Positions 56,565-64,000 of a stretch of DNA of 64,000 nucleotides are shown here, piece by piece. A program made the position numbers and the translations under genes. The stretch covers positions 124,001 through 188,000 of the forward strand of contig NZ_JACHCM010000002.1 in NCBI RefSeq assembly GCF_014200755.1, in the 5' to 3' direction. Under the pieces are notes generated by a model. That model had not been told where the DNA came from. It saw only the letters and a program-made list of their open reading frames with translations, and searched no databases. Each line of letters opens with the position of its first letter. Positions within the stretch are counted from its first letter, which is position 1. The stretch is from Rhodanobacter sp. ANJX3 (GTDB lineage: Bacteria; Pseudomonadota; Gammaproteobacteria; Xanthomonadales; Rhodanobacteraceae).

Positions 56565-59500
56565 CTATTTAAGTTTGCTTTCCGACTCGTGACTTGAGGT
56601 TAGGAGCTCATCCACCTGGTCGAGGAACGCGGCAAGCTCACCCTCCTTGCCGGCGCCCTCCGCTCGCCATTCGGCCATGGGTCTGACCATCGCAAGATCG
56701 CGGGCGCTCTGCGAAAGTTCATCCAGCCCTCTGTCGGTCATACCGCGTCCGCGCAGATAGTACTGCCCCCATCGAATAAAGGTCAGAAGCCACATCGAGA
56801 CCGCTAGGGAGCCGTCCCATCGAGTCCAGTCGGAAGTGCTGGCGAGGGGTTGTTGTACGATTCGCTTGTGCCGATTCAGGATTACCCGTACCGCCTGCAG
56901 ACTAGACTTCTGTCGCTCGGGGCTGCTGTAGGCGAAAAGGAACGCGGTGATGTTGGTCGTCTGGCCCTCGCGTGCGCGGTCAAACAGCATAGATTGCTGT
57001 TTCGATTCAGGCTCCAGCAAAGCAGCCAGCTCCTCAACCCATATCTCGCAGGCATCGTCCGTGTTGGCGCGGTCACTCCGCAACAGGGGAAAAACCACGT
57101 CCTGGAATAGCCACGGCTCGGCCCAGGCCAGTTGCCGCATGTGCCCCCGCATCGAGTCCACCAAAAGCCTCAGCTCTTTGCTTGGGATCGTCGTCGGCAG
57201 AGCGTCGCGCAGTGCCGCTAACAGACCGTTGTAGATATTCGCATTCGTCGGATTTTTTGCCGCTCGTTGAACCAACCAGCCTAGGACCCGCACTTGCTCT
57301 GTGTGGGAGAGGGAGGCGATCAACTGGAGGGCGGTGATGAGCCCTCCGTGCTTTTCCAGCTGTCGCTCGATCGCATTCAGTCCCATCCATTGGAGTAGCC
57401 CGTTGCTGCTACGAACGAGGCGTTCTCGATTCATCTCGCTGATATCAAACTGGATTGATAGCGAAATATCGCTGACGATCTGGCTCAACAGGGCCAGTCG
57501 CACCACTTCTCGGCCTTGAGGCTCCATTGGCACACTGGCCATCTGGGCTTCGGCCATTTCAAGCAGTGTATCGGGCGAACACCTCCACAAAAACTTGACG
57601 CAGAAGTACTCCGGCCAGGTCAGAGCCGCATATTTTATCGGATGGAATAAGTGATGCAGGTTATAGGCGCTGTGCAGCAGGGTCTCTACCGGTTCGCGAA
57701 AGAACCGGGCATCCAGAGTGGCCAATCCCTTGTCCACCTCGCTATGCGCGCGATTGAAAGATGCCTCGAGGAATCGCGCTAAAAGTTCCAAAAATCCACG
57801 CTTGGATTCAAGCTCGCGAATGCAGCTGTCTTCGGTGTGTGAATGAGCGAGTATCTCGCCAAGTACCTCCCAGGTCTCTGTGAAGTCCGCAAAGTCGCCC
57901 GCCTGATGATCCACGCATTTGAGCAGGCCAACTGTCTCGGGCAGTGCGAGCGACTCATCCTTCAGCAGATTCAACGCCGACATTCGTTCCCTCAACGAAT
58001 CGCCGCTCAAGCCTTTTAGCGACGGCTCGCCGGTCCACATGCCCAGCACGTTGCCAGCCCGCTCCTTCTGGAGAAAGAGCAGCGGCTCGTAACGCCTCGG
58101 CGCTGTAGGCGACGCCTTAGAGTCAAAGAGAAGCCGCATGGAGGAATTTTCGATATCACCTTTGAGCTGCGCGGCGTCTGCCTCCTGCACCAACTTGGAC
58201 TTGTATTGCTCAACCTCGAGCAGGACATCCGCCGGGATCGGGGTGACCAGTAAAGGATAATTTTCCGCGGCCTTCTGAAACGAGTTGGACAGGTTGAAAC
58301 CCGCGAGCGGTAGCCTGTCCGGCCCCATTATCAGGATGTAGCGATCGTGCAGTCTGCCCTCCTTCAGGCCGTAGATGCGCAACTTGATGCGATCTAGTAG
58401 ACGTTGGTTCTGATCACAGTTCGCCAGCAGATTGTTAATTCCTTCGTAGGCGGCTTTGTCGGATTTGCGACGCAGGGGTTTGCCTTCCTTGACGGGCTTT
58501 GGCAGAGACCTGAAGACAATGTAGTCGGCCGACGAGGCCGCACAAAGCAACACAAGCCCCAAGCCGGCGGCCTCGAAATAAGGATCAAAAATGACTATTT
58601 GTTGCCGCTGGTACTTAGCCAACAGCGCCCTGAACCACTCGACGAATTTGAGCCGCCCCTCGCCGTCGTCTTGGCCCCAGCGCAGAAAGAAATGCCCCTC
58701 CGACTGCGGTGGATGGAGTCGCGTAAAGAGGGATACGAGATCGCGATTGGCCGAGACCCAGGGATCCGCCTCACGCCCGCCAATGCTGTTGGTGAATCGC
58801 TGATTGTCGAGATTGATCGTTAAGGCTGCCTTTACCCGCGCCGACACGGACGGCCGAGTGGCATTTTCCAGCCAATCGAATTTGACTGGCCTGGTCCCGT
58901 GATCAGCCACATGCATCTGAAGATGAAGATCTCGAAAGTACCCAATCCGCCATCGGCAACACAACGTGCCCTCATGGGAATTCTCGTCATGGAAGGCAAA
59001 GATCTCCAATTCGGTGCTGTCAGTCGTTGCGCGCAACTGCTCGCTCAGCTCGAACTTGCACTCGAACACGTCTTCCGAGTTCCGGGCAGCTGTGGCAACG
59101 CCCGAGTAGACGATTTGGCCGTCATTCGCAATGCTCAGCCGGAACAGGAAGCCGCTGAAGTGCGGCACTTGCATCGGATTGAATCGGGCGACCAGTGCGC
59201 GCGGAGCGTCGGTCCAGCTCACGCTCAGCAAGTCCCGCTCTAGATCGTCCAACGCGGGAAAGACCAGCAACTCAAGGTCCCCGAATCGGACCGAGTCGGC
59301 GCCACCGAAGTCTAGTCCTGTATCCGCATCTAGTTGCTTGATCACCGATGACGTCAAGGCGACGTCGTAGTCCTGACCAAGCCGAAACAGCGCTGCTTTG
59401 TTGGCTTGGGTGATGGAAGCGCTGAAGGCACCGGCTCCGCTATGCGGGCTGGAGGGCGAACGGCGGTCATGCGCGTCGCGATTTAGCAGGTAAGCGACTG

Positions 59501-59903
59501 GGCGGTAAACCAGATCATCGGTAGCGAGCGCCGCCGCTCCGAACCGCGCTTTCAACTTGGCCGAGAGCTTGAGCTTCAGTTCTTCGCTTATGGCCGAGAT
59601 GGTTCGGCCAGTGCTCAATTGCTGTAAGAGGTCCGCGCAACTGACGCTTTTGACGTACAGATTGAGGCGGCTAACCTGCGCCTGAACTTGGCCGAAGGTT
59701 TGAAAGTTATCATCGTCGCTGGAGGACCAGGTATTGCTGGAATAGCTGTAGGGGAGCAGGCGGCCGTAGACGATGCGACTTTCAATCGATTGCTCGGACT
59801 TGATCTGCAATACCCACATTTGTAACGCGCAGTGGCGGACATCCTCCGAGAAAAGTCGCGCTAGCCGGCGGTCATTTAGCAGGTCATCTAGTACGGGAGC
59901 CAT
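56565..59903 (-). CDS. Very large PLD-like protein, possibly VPA1262-type, candidate conflict-system protein
   Basis: The start at MAPVLDDLLN has AAGGA four bases upstream and gives 1112 residues; an in-frame extension upstream to 59963 is possible. There is no signal or membrane helix. Residues 1-400 are a mixed domain of unknown fold. About 430-550 is phospholipase D-like: IVIFDPYF (437-444), then GRLHDRYILIMGPD with His519, Arg521 and Asp529, and GFNLSNSF. That is a single HxR/K-D motif, so two chains or a second diverged half would form the site. The C-terminal ~500 residues are helical and repeat-like. It recalls the VPA1262 family from memory only. It is monocistronic. Confidence 0.65.
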   Translation of the reverse strand: MAPVLDDLLNDRRLARLFSEDVRHCALQMWVLQIKSEQSIESRIVYGRLLPYSYSSNTWSSSDDDNFQTFGQVQAQVSRLNLYVKSVSCADLLQQLSTGRTISAISEELKLKLSAKLKARFGAAALATDDLVYRPVAYLLNRDAHDRRSPSSPHSGAGAFSASITQANKAALFRLGQDYDVALTSSVIKQLDADTGLDFGGADSVRFGDLELLVFPALDDLERDLLSVSWTDAPRALVARFNPMQVPHFSGFLFRLSIANDGQIVYSGVATAARNSEDVFECKFELSEQLRATTDSTELEIFAFHDENSHEGTLCCRWRIGYFRDLHLQMHVADHGTRPVKFDWLENATRPSVSARVKAALTINLDNQRFTNSIGGREADPWVSANRDLVSLFTRLHPPQSEGHFFLRWGQDDGEGRLKFVEWFRALLAKYQRQQIVIFDPYFEAAGLGLVLLCAASSADYIVFRSLPKPVKEGKPLRRKSDKAAYEGINNLLANCDQNQRLLDRIKLRIYGLKEGRLHDRYILIMGPDRLPLAGFNLSNSFQKAAENYPLLVTPIPADVLLEVEQYKSKLVQEADAAQLKGDIENSSMRLLFDSKASPTAPRRYEPLLFLQKERAGNVLGMWTGEPSLKGLSGDSLRERMSALNLLKDESLALPETVGLLKCVDHQAGDFADFTETWEVLGEILAHSHTEDSCIRELESKRGFLELLARFLEASFNRAHSEVDKGLATLDARFFREPVETLLHSAYNLHHLFHPIKYAALTWPEYFCVKFLWRCSPDTLLEMAEAQMASVPMEPQGREVVRLALLSQIVSDISLSIQFDISEMNRERLVRSSNGLLQWMGLNAIERQLEKHGGLITALQLIASLSHTEQVRVLGWLVQRAAKNPTNANIYNGLLAALRDALPTTIPSKELRLLVDSMRGHMRQLAWAEPWLFQDVVFPLLRSDRANTDDACEIWVEELAALLEPESKQQSMLFDRAREGQTTNITAFLFAYSSPERQKSSLQAVRVILNRHKRIVQQPLASTSDWTRWDGSLAVSMWLLTFIRWGQYYLRGRGMTDRGLDELSQSARDLAMVRPMAEWRAEGAGKEGELAAFLDQVDELLTSSHESESKLK

Positions 59904-60550
59904 AGATTCCTTGTAAGGATCTTTCCGCATTCTCATGGTTGCGCCGACGCTGGAGTAAGCCACCTTTACGGATTTATACCCACGCCAGCGGGCATCGTGC
60001 CCTTAGGCTCCAATCTCGCATGCTTGCAGGGCCCGCACACCGATCGGGTGTTTCACTCAATTGTCGGCGCAGCGACTCAAAGCTTAGTCTGTGCCAGCAG
60101 TGTACTGTCCTCCTTGGCCGGCAGCGCAGATTGCTTTATTCCGCGTCAAGTCAACCCTAACTTGCATGGCGCTCCTTCTTGCTGGCCTACCAGCACCACC
60201 TGATCTTTGCCACGTCGTGTAAGCAGTCAGGTCGGTACTCCCAACGGCCAATTCAATCCGGTATTGAACAATTGCCAGCTTCGTGAAAAGCATGCGTCGA
60301 TCACAGTCGGCTGGTCGACCCAGCTCTGCCGTGCACGAACAATTTGCCGGGCGCGGTGCTGCAGTCTATCCGGCGAGCGGCAGCTTTCTGGCAGCTCAAT
60401 TGAGACCTCGACTGGCCGCTTTTGGCCGATCGCAGCCTTTGCACGCTCGATAGCGGCCGGGCAAGCCGCGATGGATCCGCTACAGTCAGTCGCACAGGCA
60501 TAATCTCTTGCAACGCAAAAGCTGCACATCAACGCGAGGTACGCCATGAA
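59904..60550. other. Long gene-poor stretch, with a weak open frame 60227-60547 (-)
   Basis: This ~645-base interval has no convincing gene. A minus-strand frame at 60227-60547 encodes 106 residues starting MAYLALMCSFCVARDYACA, which could be a signal peptide, followed by Cys pairs. It lacks a ribosome site. Its middle (AIGQKRPVEV) derives from a TGGCCGCTTTTGGCCGAT phrase that looks like a repeat, so it may be spurious or a relic. The promoter of the PLD-like gene should lie within 59904-60000. Confidence 0.35.
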
Positions 60551-61306
60551 CTAAGCGTGCAAGATCGTAAGGCCTAGGGCAGCGAGAGGATCAGTCAATG
60601 CCCTCGGGGTTTTGCGCTCGACCACGACGGTGTTTGCGGCCGTTACTTCCGCGATGACATAGGCGGAGGCAGCGTTGACCTTCTCGGTCGAAGCAAGCAC
60701 TACGACTTCCGCGGCGCGTGCGGCGAGCGCCCGTTTGATGTAAGCCTCTTCCAGATCACCCGTACTCAATCCTGCGGTTGGATGAATGCCGGTCACTCCC
60801 ATGAAATAGACGTCGGCACGAATATGCGTGATCGCTTCAATAGCCGCAGCACCGACCGCGACCATAGAATGCTTGAACAGGCGGCCGCCGATCATTACGA
60901 CCTCAATACCAGGATGATTTACCAATTCCACCGCGACGCTCGGGCTATGCGTAACGATGGTCGCCTCAAGTGTCGGCGGCAGGTGGCGCGCCAGTAGAAC
61001 GCATGTCGTTCCCCCGTCGAGAATCGCAACCTGTCCCGGCAGCATGAGTTCTACTGCCTTACGAGCAATCGCCAATTTGGCAACGGTATTGATCTGCTGT
61101 CGCTGAACGAAATCTCCCACTGCCGGCGATGATGGCAACGCGCCACCATGCACCCGTTGAAGCAGGCCTTCTGAAGCCAACTCACGAAGGTCGCGGCGGA
61201 TCGTGTCTTCCGACACTTCAAACGATGCGCTGAGCGCTTTGGCGATGACCTGCCCATCTCGTTTGAGCGCGGCAAGAATGGATTGCTTGCGATGTTTGGT
61301 CAGCAT
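60551..61306 (-). CDS. DeoR/GlpR-family transcriptional repressor
   Basis: The start at MLTKHRKQSILAALKRDG gives 251 residues. The N-terminal winged helix contains VSEDTIRRDLRELASEGLLQRVHGGA, the DeoR signature. The C-terminal DeoRC sensor domain shows ILDGGTTCVLLARHLP, IVTHSPSVAVELVN, VMIGGRLFKHSMVAVG and YFMGVTGIHPTAGLSTGDLEEAYIKRAL, which normally binds a sugar phosphate. It is divergent from nudK. Tandem ATTGCACGAT repeats lie between them, so it probably represses both itself and the nudK operon. Confidence 0.92.
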   Translation of the reverse strand: MLTKHRKQSILAALKRDGQVIAKALSASFEVSEDTIRRDLRELASEGLLQRVHGGALPSSPAVGDFVQRQQINTVAKLAIARKAVELMLPGQVAILDGGTTCVLLARHLPPTLEATIVTHSPSVAVELVNHPGIEVVMIGGRLFKHSMVAVGAAAIEAITHIRADVYFMGVTGIHPTAGLSTGDLEEAYIKRALAARAAEVVVLASTEKVNAASAYVIAEVTAANTVVVERKTPRALTDPLAALGLTILHA

Positions 61307-61308
61307 GA

Positions 61309-61348
61309 AATGCACGAAAGTAATTGACATTGCACGATATTGCACGAT
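61309..61348. promoter_or_regulatory. Direct-repeat operators in the deoR-nudK divergent promoter
   Basis: ATTGCACGAT occurs twice in perfect tandem (61329-61338, 61339-61348). An 8-of-10 match, AATGCACGAA, lies at 61309-61318. The spacings of 20 and 10 bases put all three on the same helix face. A TTGACA hexamer (61324-61329) abuts the pair, so a repressor on the repeats would block it. DeoR-family proteins often bind such direct repeats. Confidence 0.65.
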
Positions 61349-61388
61349 ACGGTTTTTGTCACTTTTTGTCCAGCCGTGAGTGGGTGCC

Positions 61389-61991
61389 GTGACCGAAACC
61401 GCCGAGCGAGTCCGCGTAATCCAGAGCCAGGTGCTGTCCGATGACTGGTATTTGCTGAAGAAAACCACCTTCGACTTTCGCCGCGCTGATGGCAGTTGGC
61501 AGCGTCAGCAACGTGAGACCTACGACCGCGGCAATGGCGCCGCCTTGCTGCTCTATCAACTAGCCTCGAGAAGAGTGGTCTTGACCCGTCAGTTCCGCTT
61601 TCCTGCCTACGTCAACGGCCATGACGGCATGCTGGTTGAGGCGCCGGCCGGTTTGCTCGACCATGCAACGCCGGAGCAGCGAATTCGGGCGGAAGTGGAG
61701 GAGGAGACCGGTTATCGCGTGGGTGATGTACGCAAGGTCTTCGAGGCGTTCATGAGCCCCGGATCCGTGACAGAGAAGCTATATTTCTTCGTTGCCGAAT
61801 ACGACAGCGCGTCAAGAGTCAGTGCCGGTGGCGGCATTGAGTCTGAAGGCGAGGACATCGAGGTGCTGGAGCTGCCATTCGAGGAGGCTCTGGCGATGGT
61901 TTGTCGTGGCGAAATTGCTGATGGAAAAACCATCATGCTGCTCCAATATGCCGCGCTGCATCTGTTTGTTAGAGCGGAGGCCTCACCATGA
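61389..61991 (+). CDS. nudK: NUDIX hydrolase, NudK-like (GDP-mannose/sugar-nucleotide pyrophosphatase)
   Basis: The protein has 200 residues from the GTG at 61389 (another GTG at 61380 is possible). NudK hallmarks are [29 protein letters not shown], the Nudix box [59 protein letters not shown] and [15 protein letters not shown]. coli NudK hydrolyses GDP-mannose and related nucleoside diphosphate sugars. It overlaps the next gene by four bases (ATGA at 61988). Confidence 0.9.
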   Translation: MTETAERVRVIQSQVLSDDWYLLKKTTFDFRRADGSWQRQQRETYDRGNGAALLLYQLASRRVVLTRQFRFPAYVNGHDGMLVEAPAGLLDHATPEQRIRAEVEEETGYRVGDVRKVFEAFMSPGSVTEKLYFFVAEYDSASRVSAGGGIESEGEDIEVLELPFEEALAMVCRGEIADGKTIMLLQYAALHLFVRAEASP

Positions 61992-62371
61992 CACCGCTCC
62001 TCGTCCTCATCGCGGGCCCATTTCGGAGTGGCACTGACGGTGATCCAGTCAAGGCTGCCCGAAACCTGCAAGTTCTTGAACAGGCAGCCCTCGCGGTATA
62101 CCTGCGAGGCCACGTACCCATGATCGGCGAATGGCTCGCCCTTCCGTTGGCACGCGAGGCAGGTTCGAGCGAACCAGGTGACGAGATCAGCGAGGCCTTT
62201 CTGTATCCGGCAGCAGAGCGATTACTCAGTCGCTGTGACGCGCTATGGCGCATTGATGGCCCATCCAGAGGCGCCGACGAAGATGTACGCCGAGCAATGG
62301 AAATGGGGCTGCCGGTCTACCGCTCGTTGAGCGAAATACCAATGACCGTACATTCCCCTGAGATCAATTAA
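61988..62371 (+). CDS. DUF4406 family protein (nucleoside 2-deoxyribosyltransferase-like fold)
   Basis: The 127-residue protein starts in the ATGA overlap with nud[24 protein letters not shown] is the phosphate-loop-like N-terminus, [16 protein letters not shown] follows, and [31 protein letters not shown] ends the fold. These resemble DUF4406 and the nucleoside deoxyribosyltransferase superfamily. Coupling to a Nudix sugar-nucleotide hydrolase under a DeoR regulator suggests removal or recycling of a nucleotide-sugar-type metabolite. The substrate is unknown. Confidence 0.8.
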   Translation: MTPLLVLIAGPFRSGTDGDPVKAARNLQVLEQAALAVYLRGHVPMIGEWLALPLAREAGSSEPGDEISEAFLYPAAERLLSRCDALWRIDGPSRGADEDVRRAMEMGLPVYRSLSEIPMTVHSPEIN

Positions 62372-62504
62372 ATCTTTTTTGACCGTCCGCTTCTGGCCGC
62401 GCAATTGGATCAGCCGACCGGCCGTTGTTGGCCGAAAACGGATACTCAAAAACTCAGCTAATTCAGACTAATTGACTCGCAGCCGCTACCTTGCGATGTT
62501 TCCC

Positions 62505-62685
62505 TCAATGCCCGACGCGCGCAGCGTGCCGCTCAGCCCGCAACGTCGCCACATCCGCCGGCGATAGCCCGCGTGCCCGCAACACCACCGTAAGGTGATA
62601 GTTCACGCCCAGCAGTTCGGCATCTTCCTACGCTACGGCTGCTGCCGCCTTTTGGACACCTTCTTCGCCGACTTTCTTTGGCATT
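62505..62685 (-). pseudogene. hisE: Relic of hisE/hisIE (phosphoribosyl-ATP diphosphatase), C-terminal end
   Basis: Read on the minus strand from about 62682, the translation is KKVGEEGVQKAAAAVA, then a TAG, EDAELLGVNYHLTVVLRARG and LSPADVATLRAERHA. This follows the HisE order: KVGEE metal-binding helix, acidic loop, YHLxVLLxARGLS, RHA end. The in-frame stop at about 62629 and a missing segment between ELLG and YHL (normally several residues with the second metal-binding Glu/Asp) make it inactive. Upstream coding is unrecognisable. The rest of 62372-62730 holds no gene. Confidence 0.75.
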
Positions 62686-62730
62686 TGGCAGATGCTGCAC
62701 TCAAGCAACCATTTGGTTTCAGAGAGTTGG

Positions 62731-63939
62731 TTAGCGCAAAGCGCCCGCATCGCGCAACGATTGCTTCAGCGTCTGGACGTCAAACCAGCCCCTGAATTTC
62801 TTCGCCAGGCGGCCGTGGCGGAATACGTAGAACGTCGGCATCGACCAATCGTCCAGCATCGACCACTCGCTGTCTTGCCAGGCAACGTGGATCGGCTGAT
62901 CGGGAAGCTTGCGGTTCCACTCTGCCACCGATTGAAATGCTTCGCTCTGGCTGGCGAGCCAGATGGCGTGCTGGGCGAACAGTGGCCGCAGTTGTGGGTC
63001 CGACTCCACAGCGCGCGCTGCATCCTCCGAAAAATGGCAGGAAGCCACGATCACAATACGTAAGGGCTGCGAAAGATCGAAGGCTTCCCGGCGCATTGTG
63101 TGAGCTTGCGCATCCAGCGAGAGCGCGGTCGGCTGCCCTTTCAGTAGCACGCTGCCTGTAACCAAGGTCGGTGCAGCATCCACACCCAGAGCCGGGTGCT
63201 GCCTTGCCACCGTTTCAGCATTCGCGAACTGCCGACTCGTCACCAGAGCCTGATAGAGGCCGGCGTAGTCCTGGTCCTCCGCCATGTGACGCTGCTGCAT
63301 CTCATCGAGATCATTCCGGAGATCGTCGAGATGCGAAGCTGTAGGGGAGTAACTGACCACCCTGTCACCTGCACGCTTCAACAGCCGCAGATCTGGACTG
63401 CTGACCGCACGCAGTTTTGCTGGCGTCTGATAGCTTTGGAAGAGGCGATCGTACCGCTGCCCGTCCAGCAAAAATCGTCGAGCATCCGGCAGGGAAAAAT
63501 CAGGTTTTGCCAAAACCAGTTGGTCGTAGCGCTTTTCGATGTCGCTTTCCGGGCAGTCTTTGATGCCACAACCGCGCGCGGCAGCATCGGCAAGCCGCTC
63601 TTGCTGGATGCGAGCCTGCCGCTCCGGGGAAATCCCCGACCCTTGCGCAAATTCCTCAACACCAAACAAGGCAAAGAGCCGAACAACCTGCGGATGGGTA
63701 AGCTCGTTTGAAGGATCGTCTAGCGGTACTGAGCCCAGGCCAAGTCTGCCGAATGCGAGCTCTCCTAGAAAACGTCTGCGCCCGCCGGGTGACAAAGCAT
63801 CCAGAGGTGATTGCCCCTGCGGCGTATCTGTCAAATACTGCTTCAATTCCGCGTCAGTGGCGATACGACGATCCGCTGCCTGCACAGCAAACGCCGCAAA
63901 GAAACACCAAAGCCACACCACCCAAACAACGCGTCGCAT
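62731..63939 (-). CDS. Exported protein with C-terminal thioredoxin-like domain, function unknown
   Basis: From the ATG at 63939 the protein has 402 residues; a GTG at 63954 is an alternative. A signal peptide (MRRVVWVVWLWCFFAAFAVQA) precedes an Ala/Arg/Leu-rich helical region of ~250 residues with one Cys pair (GCGIKDCPE). The C-terminal ~110 residues resemble a thioredoxin fold: LRIVIVASCHFSEDAARAV where CxxC would be, and a cis-Pro-like SMPTFYVFRHGRLAKKF. Only one Cys remains in the active-site position (SCHFS). No family is recognised with certainty. The bases after 63954 hold no complete gene. Confidence 0.65.
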   Translation of the reverse strand: MRRVVWVVWLWCFFAAFAVQAADRRIATDAELKQYLTDTPQGQSPLDALSPGGRRRFLGELAFGRLGLGSVPLDDPSNELTHPQVVRLFALFGVEEFAQGSGISPERQARIQQERLADAAARGCGIKDCPESDIEKRYDQLVLAKPDFSLPDARRFLLDGQRYDRLFQSYQTPAKLRAVSSPDLRLLKRAGDRVVSYSPTASHLDDLRNDLDEMQQRHMAEDQDYAGLYQALVTSRQFANAETVARQHPALGVDAAPTLVTGSVLLKGQPTALSLDAQAHTMRREAFDLSQPLRIVIVASCHFSEDAARAVESDPQLRPLFAQHAIWLASQSEAFQSVAEWNRKLPDQPIHVAWQDSEWSMLDDWSMPTFYVFRHGRLAKKFRGWFDVQTLKQSLRDAGALR

Positions 63940-64000
63940 ACGCCGGATGAACACGAGAATGACCGTCCTGTTGTCGTTGTGTTTGGCACCGCGAAGAGAG

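Noticed and set aside
60227-60547. Small secreted protein gene on the minus strand
   Set aside because: Signal-like start but no ribosome site, and its middle overlaps a repeat-like phrase; mentioned only within the gap entry.

Overview
The window is about 64 kb of GC-rich gammaproteobacterial chromosome. Gene content and order point to the Xanthomonadales, most likely Rhodanobacteraceae (Rhodanobacter/Dyella-like). The supporting signs are a folC-dedD-cvpA-purF operon, dnaX-ebfC-recR beside a small 4.5S RNA and tRNA-Ser, a kdkA Kdo kinase beside a family-9 glycosyltransferase and DUF6165, a HiPIP, and a DUF3348-DUF802-OmpA-DUF2894 operon. The species is inferred; no rRNA gene is present to fix it.

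Layout. 1-3.3 kb: the end of a DUF58 gene, a TgpA-like transglutaminase and a Slp-type lipoprotein. 3.4-6.9 kb, minus strand: dnaX, ebfC, recR, a HIT protein, 4.5S RNA and tRNA-Ser, with a truncated second copy of the tRNA at 7.0 kb. 7.2-14 kb: an MBL hydrolase, kdkA, a heptosyltransferase-like gene, DUF6165, an unusually long HAL/PAL-type ammonia-lyase, a palindromic repeat, hisS and tRNA-Pro. 14-21 kb: DUF4242, DUF455, then purF-cvpA-dedD-folC, a GNAT and a SnoaL-like protein. 21-28 kb: two tiny membrane proteins, a GAF-GGDEF protein, an ABC exporter, endonuclease V and a large MscS-type channel. 28-33.7 kb: a VOC-gene relic, two tandem paralogous exported esterases and a class C beta-lactamase-like hydrolase. 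33.8-46 kb: DUF72, a secreted barnase-like RNase with barstar, an S4 protein, MsrA, a second ABC exporter, parE, a fasciclin protein, 3-hydroxyanthranilate dioxygenase, a NUDIX hydrolase and two tandem APC permeases. 46.5-50 kb: HiPIP, the methionine-salvage set mtnB-mtnD-mtnC under a perfect palindrome, and a legumain-type C13 peptidase.

The most interesting part is 50-64 kb. A tightly overlapped operon (50078-54221, minus) encodes DUF3348, a MotA/TolQ/ZorA-like channel protein with a roughly 500-residue coiled-coil tail (DUF802), a MotB/ZorB-like OmpA protein with an intramembrane Asp, and DUF2894. It looks like an ion-driven membrane machine of unassigned function. Next to it lies a less ordered accessory stretch (54.3-62.7 kb). 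It holds two genes each broken by a single-base indel in a homopolymer, an 1112-residue PLD-like protein, a DeoR regulator divergent from a nudK-DUF4406 pair across direct-repeat operators, and a decayed hisE fragment. The window ends in an exported protein with a thioredoxin-like C-terminus.

Starts were moved from the longest open frame where a Shine-Dalgarno, family length or ATGA overlap argued for it. Family names come from reading motifs; no database search was run.
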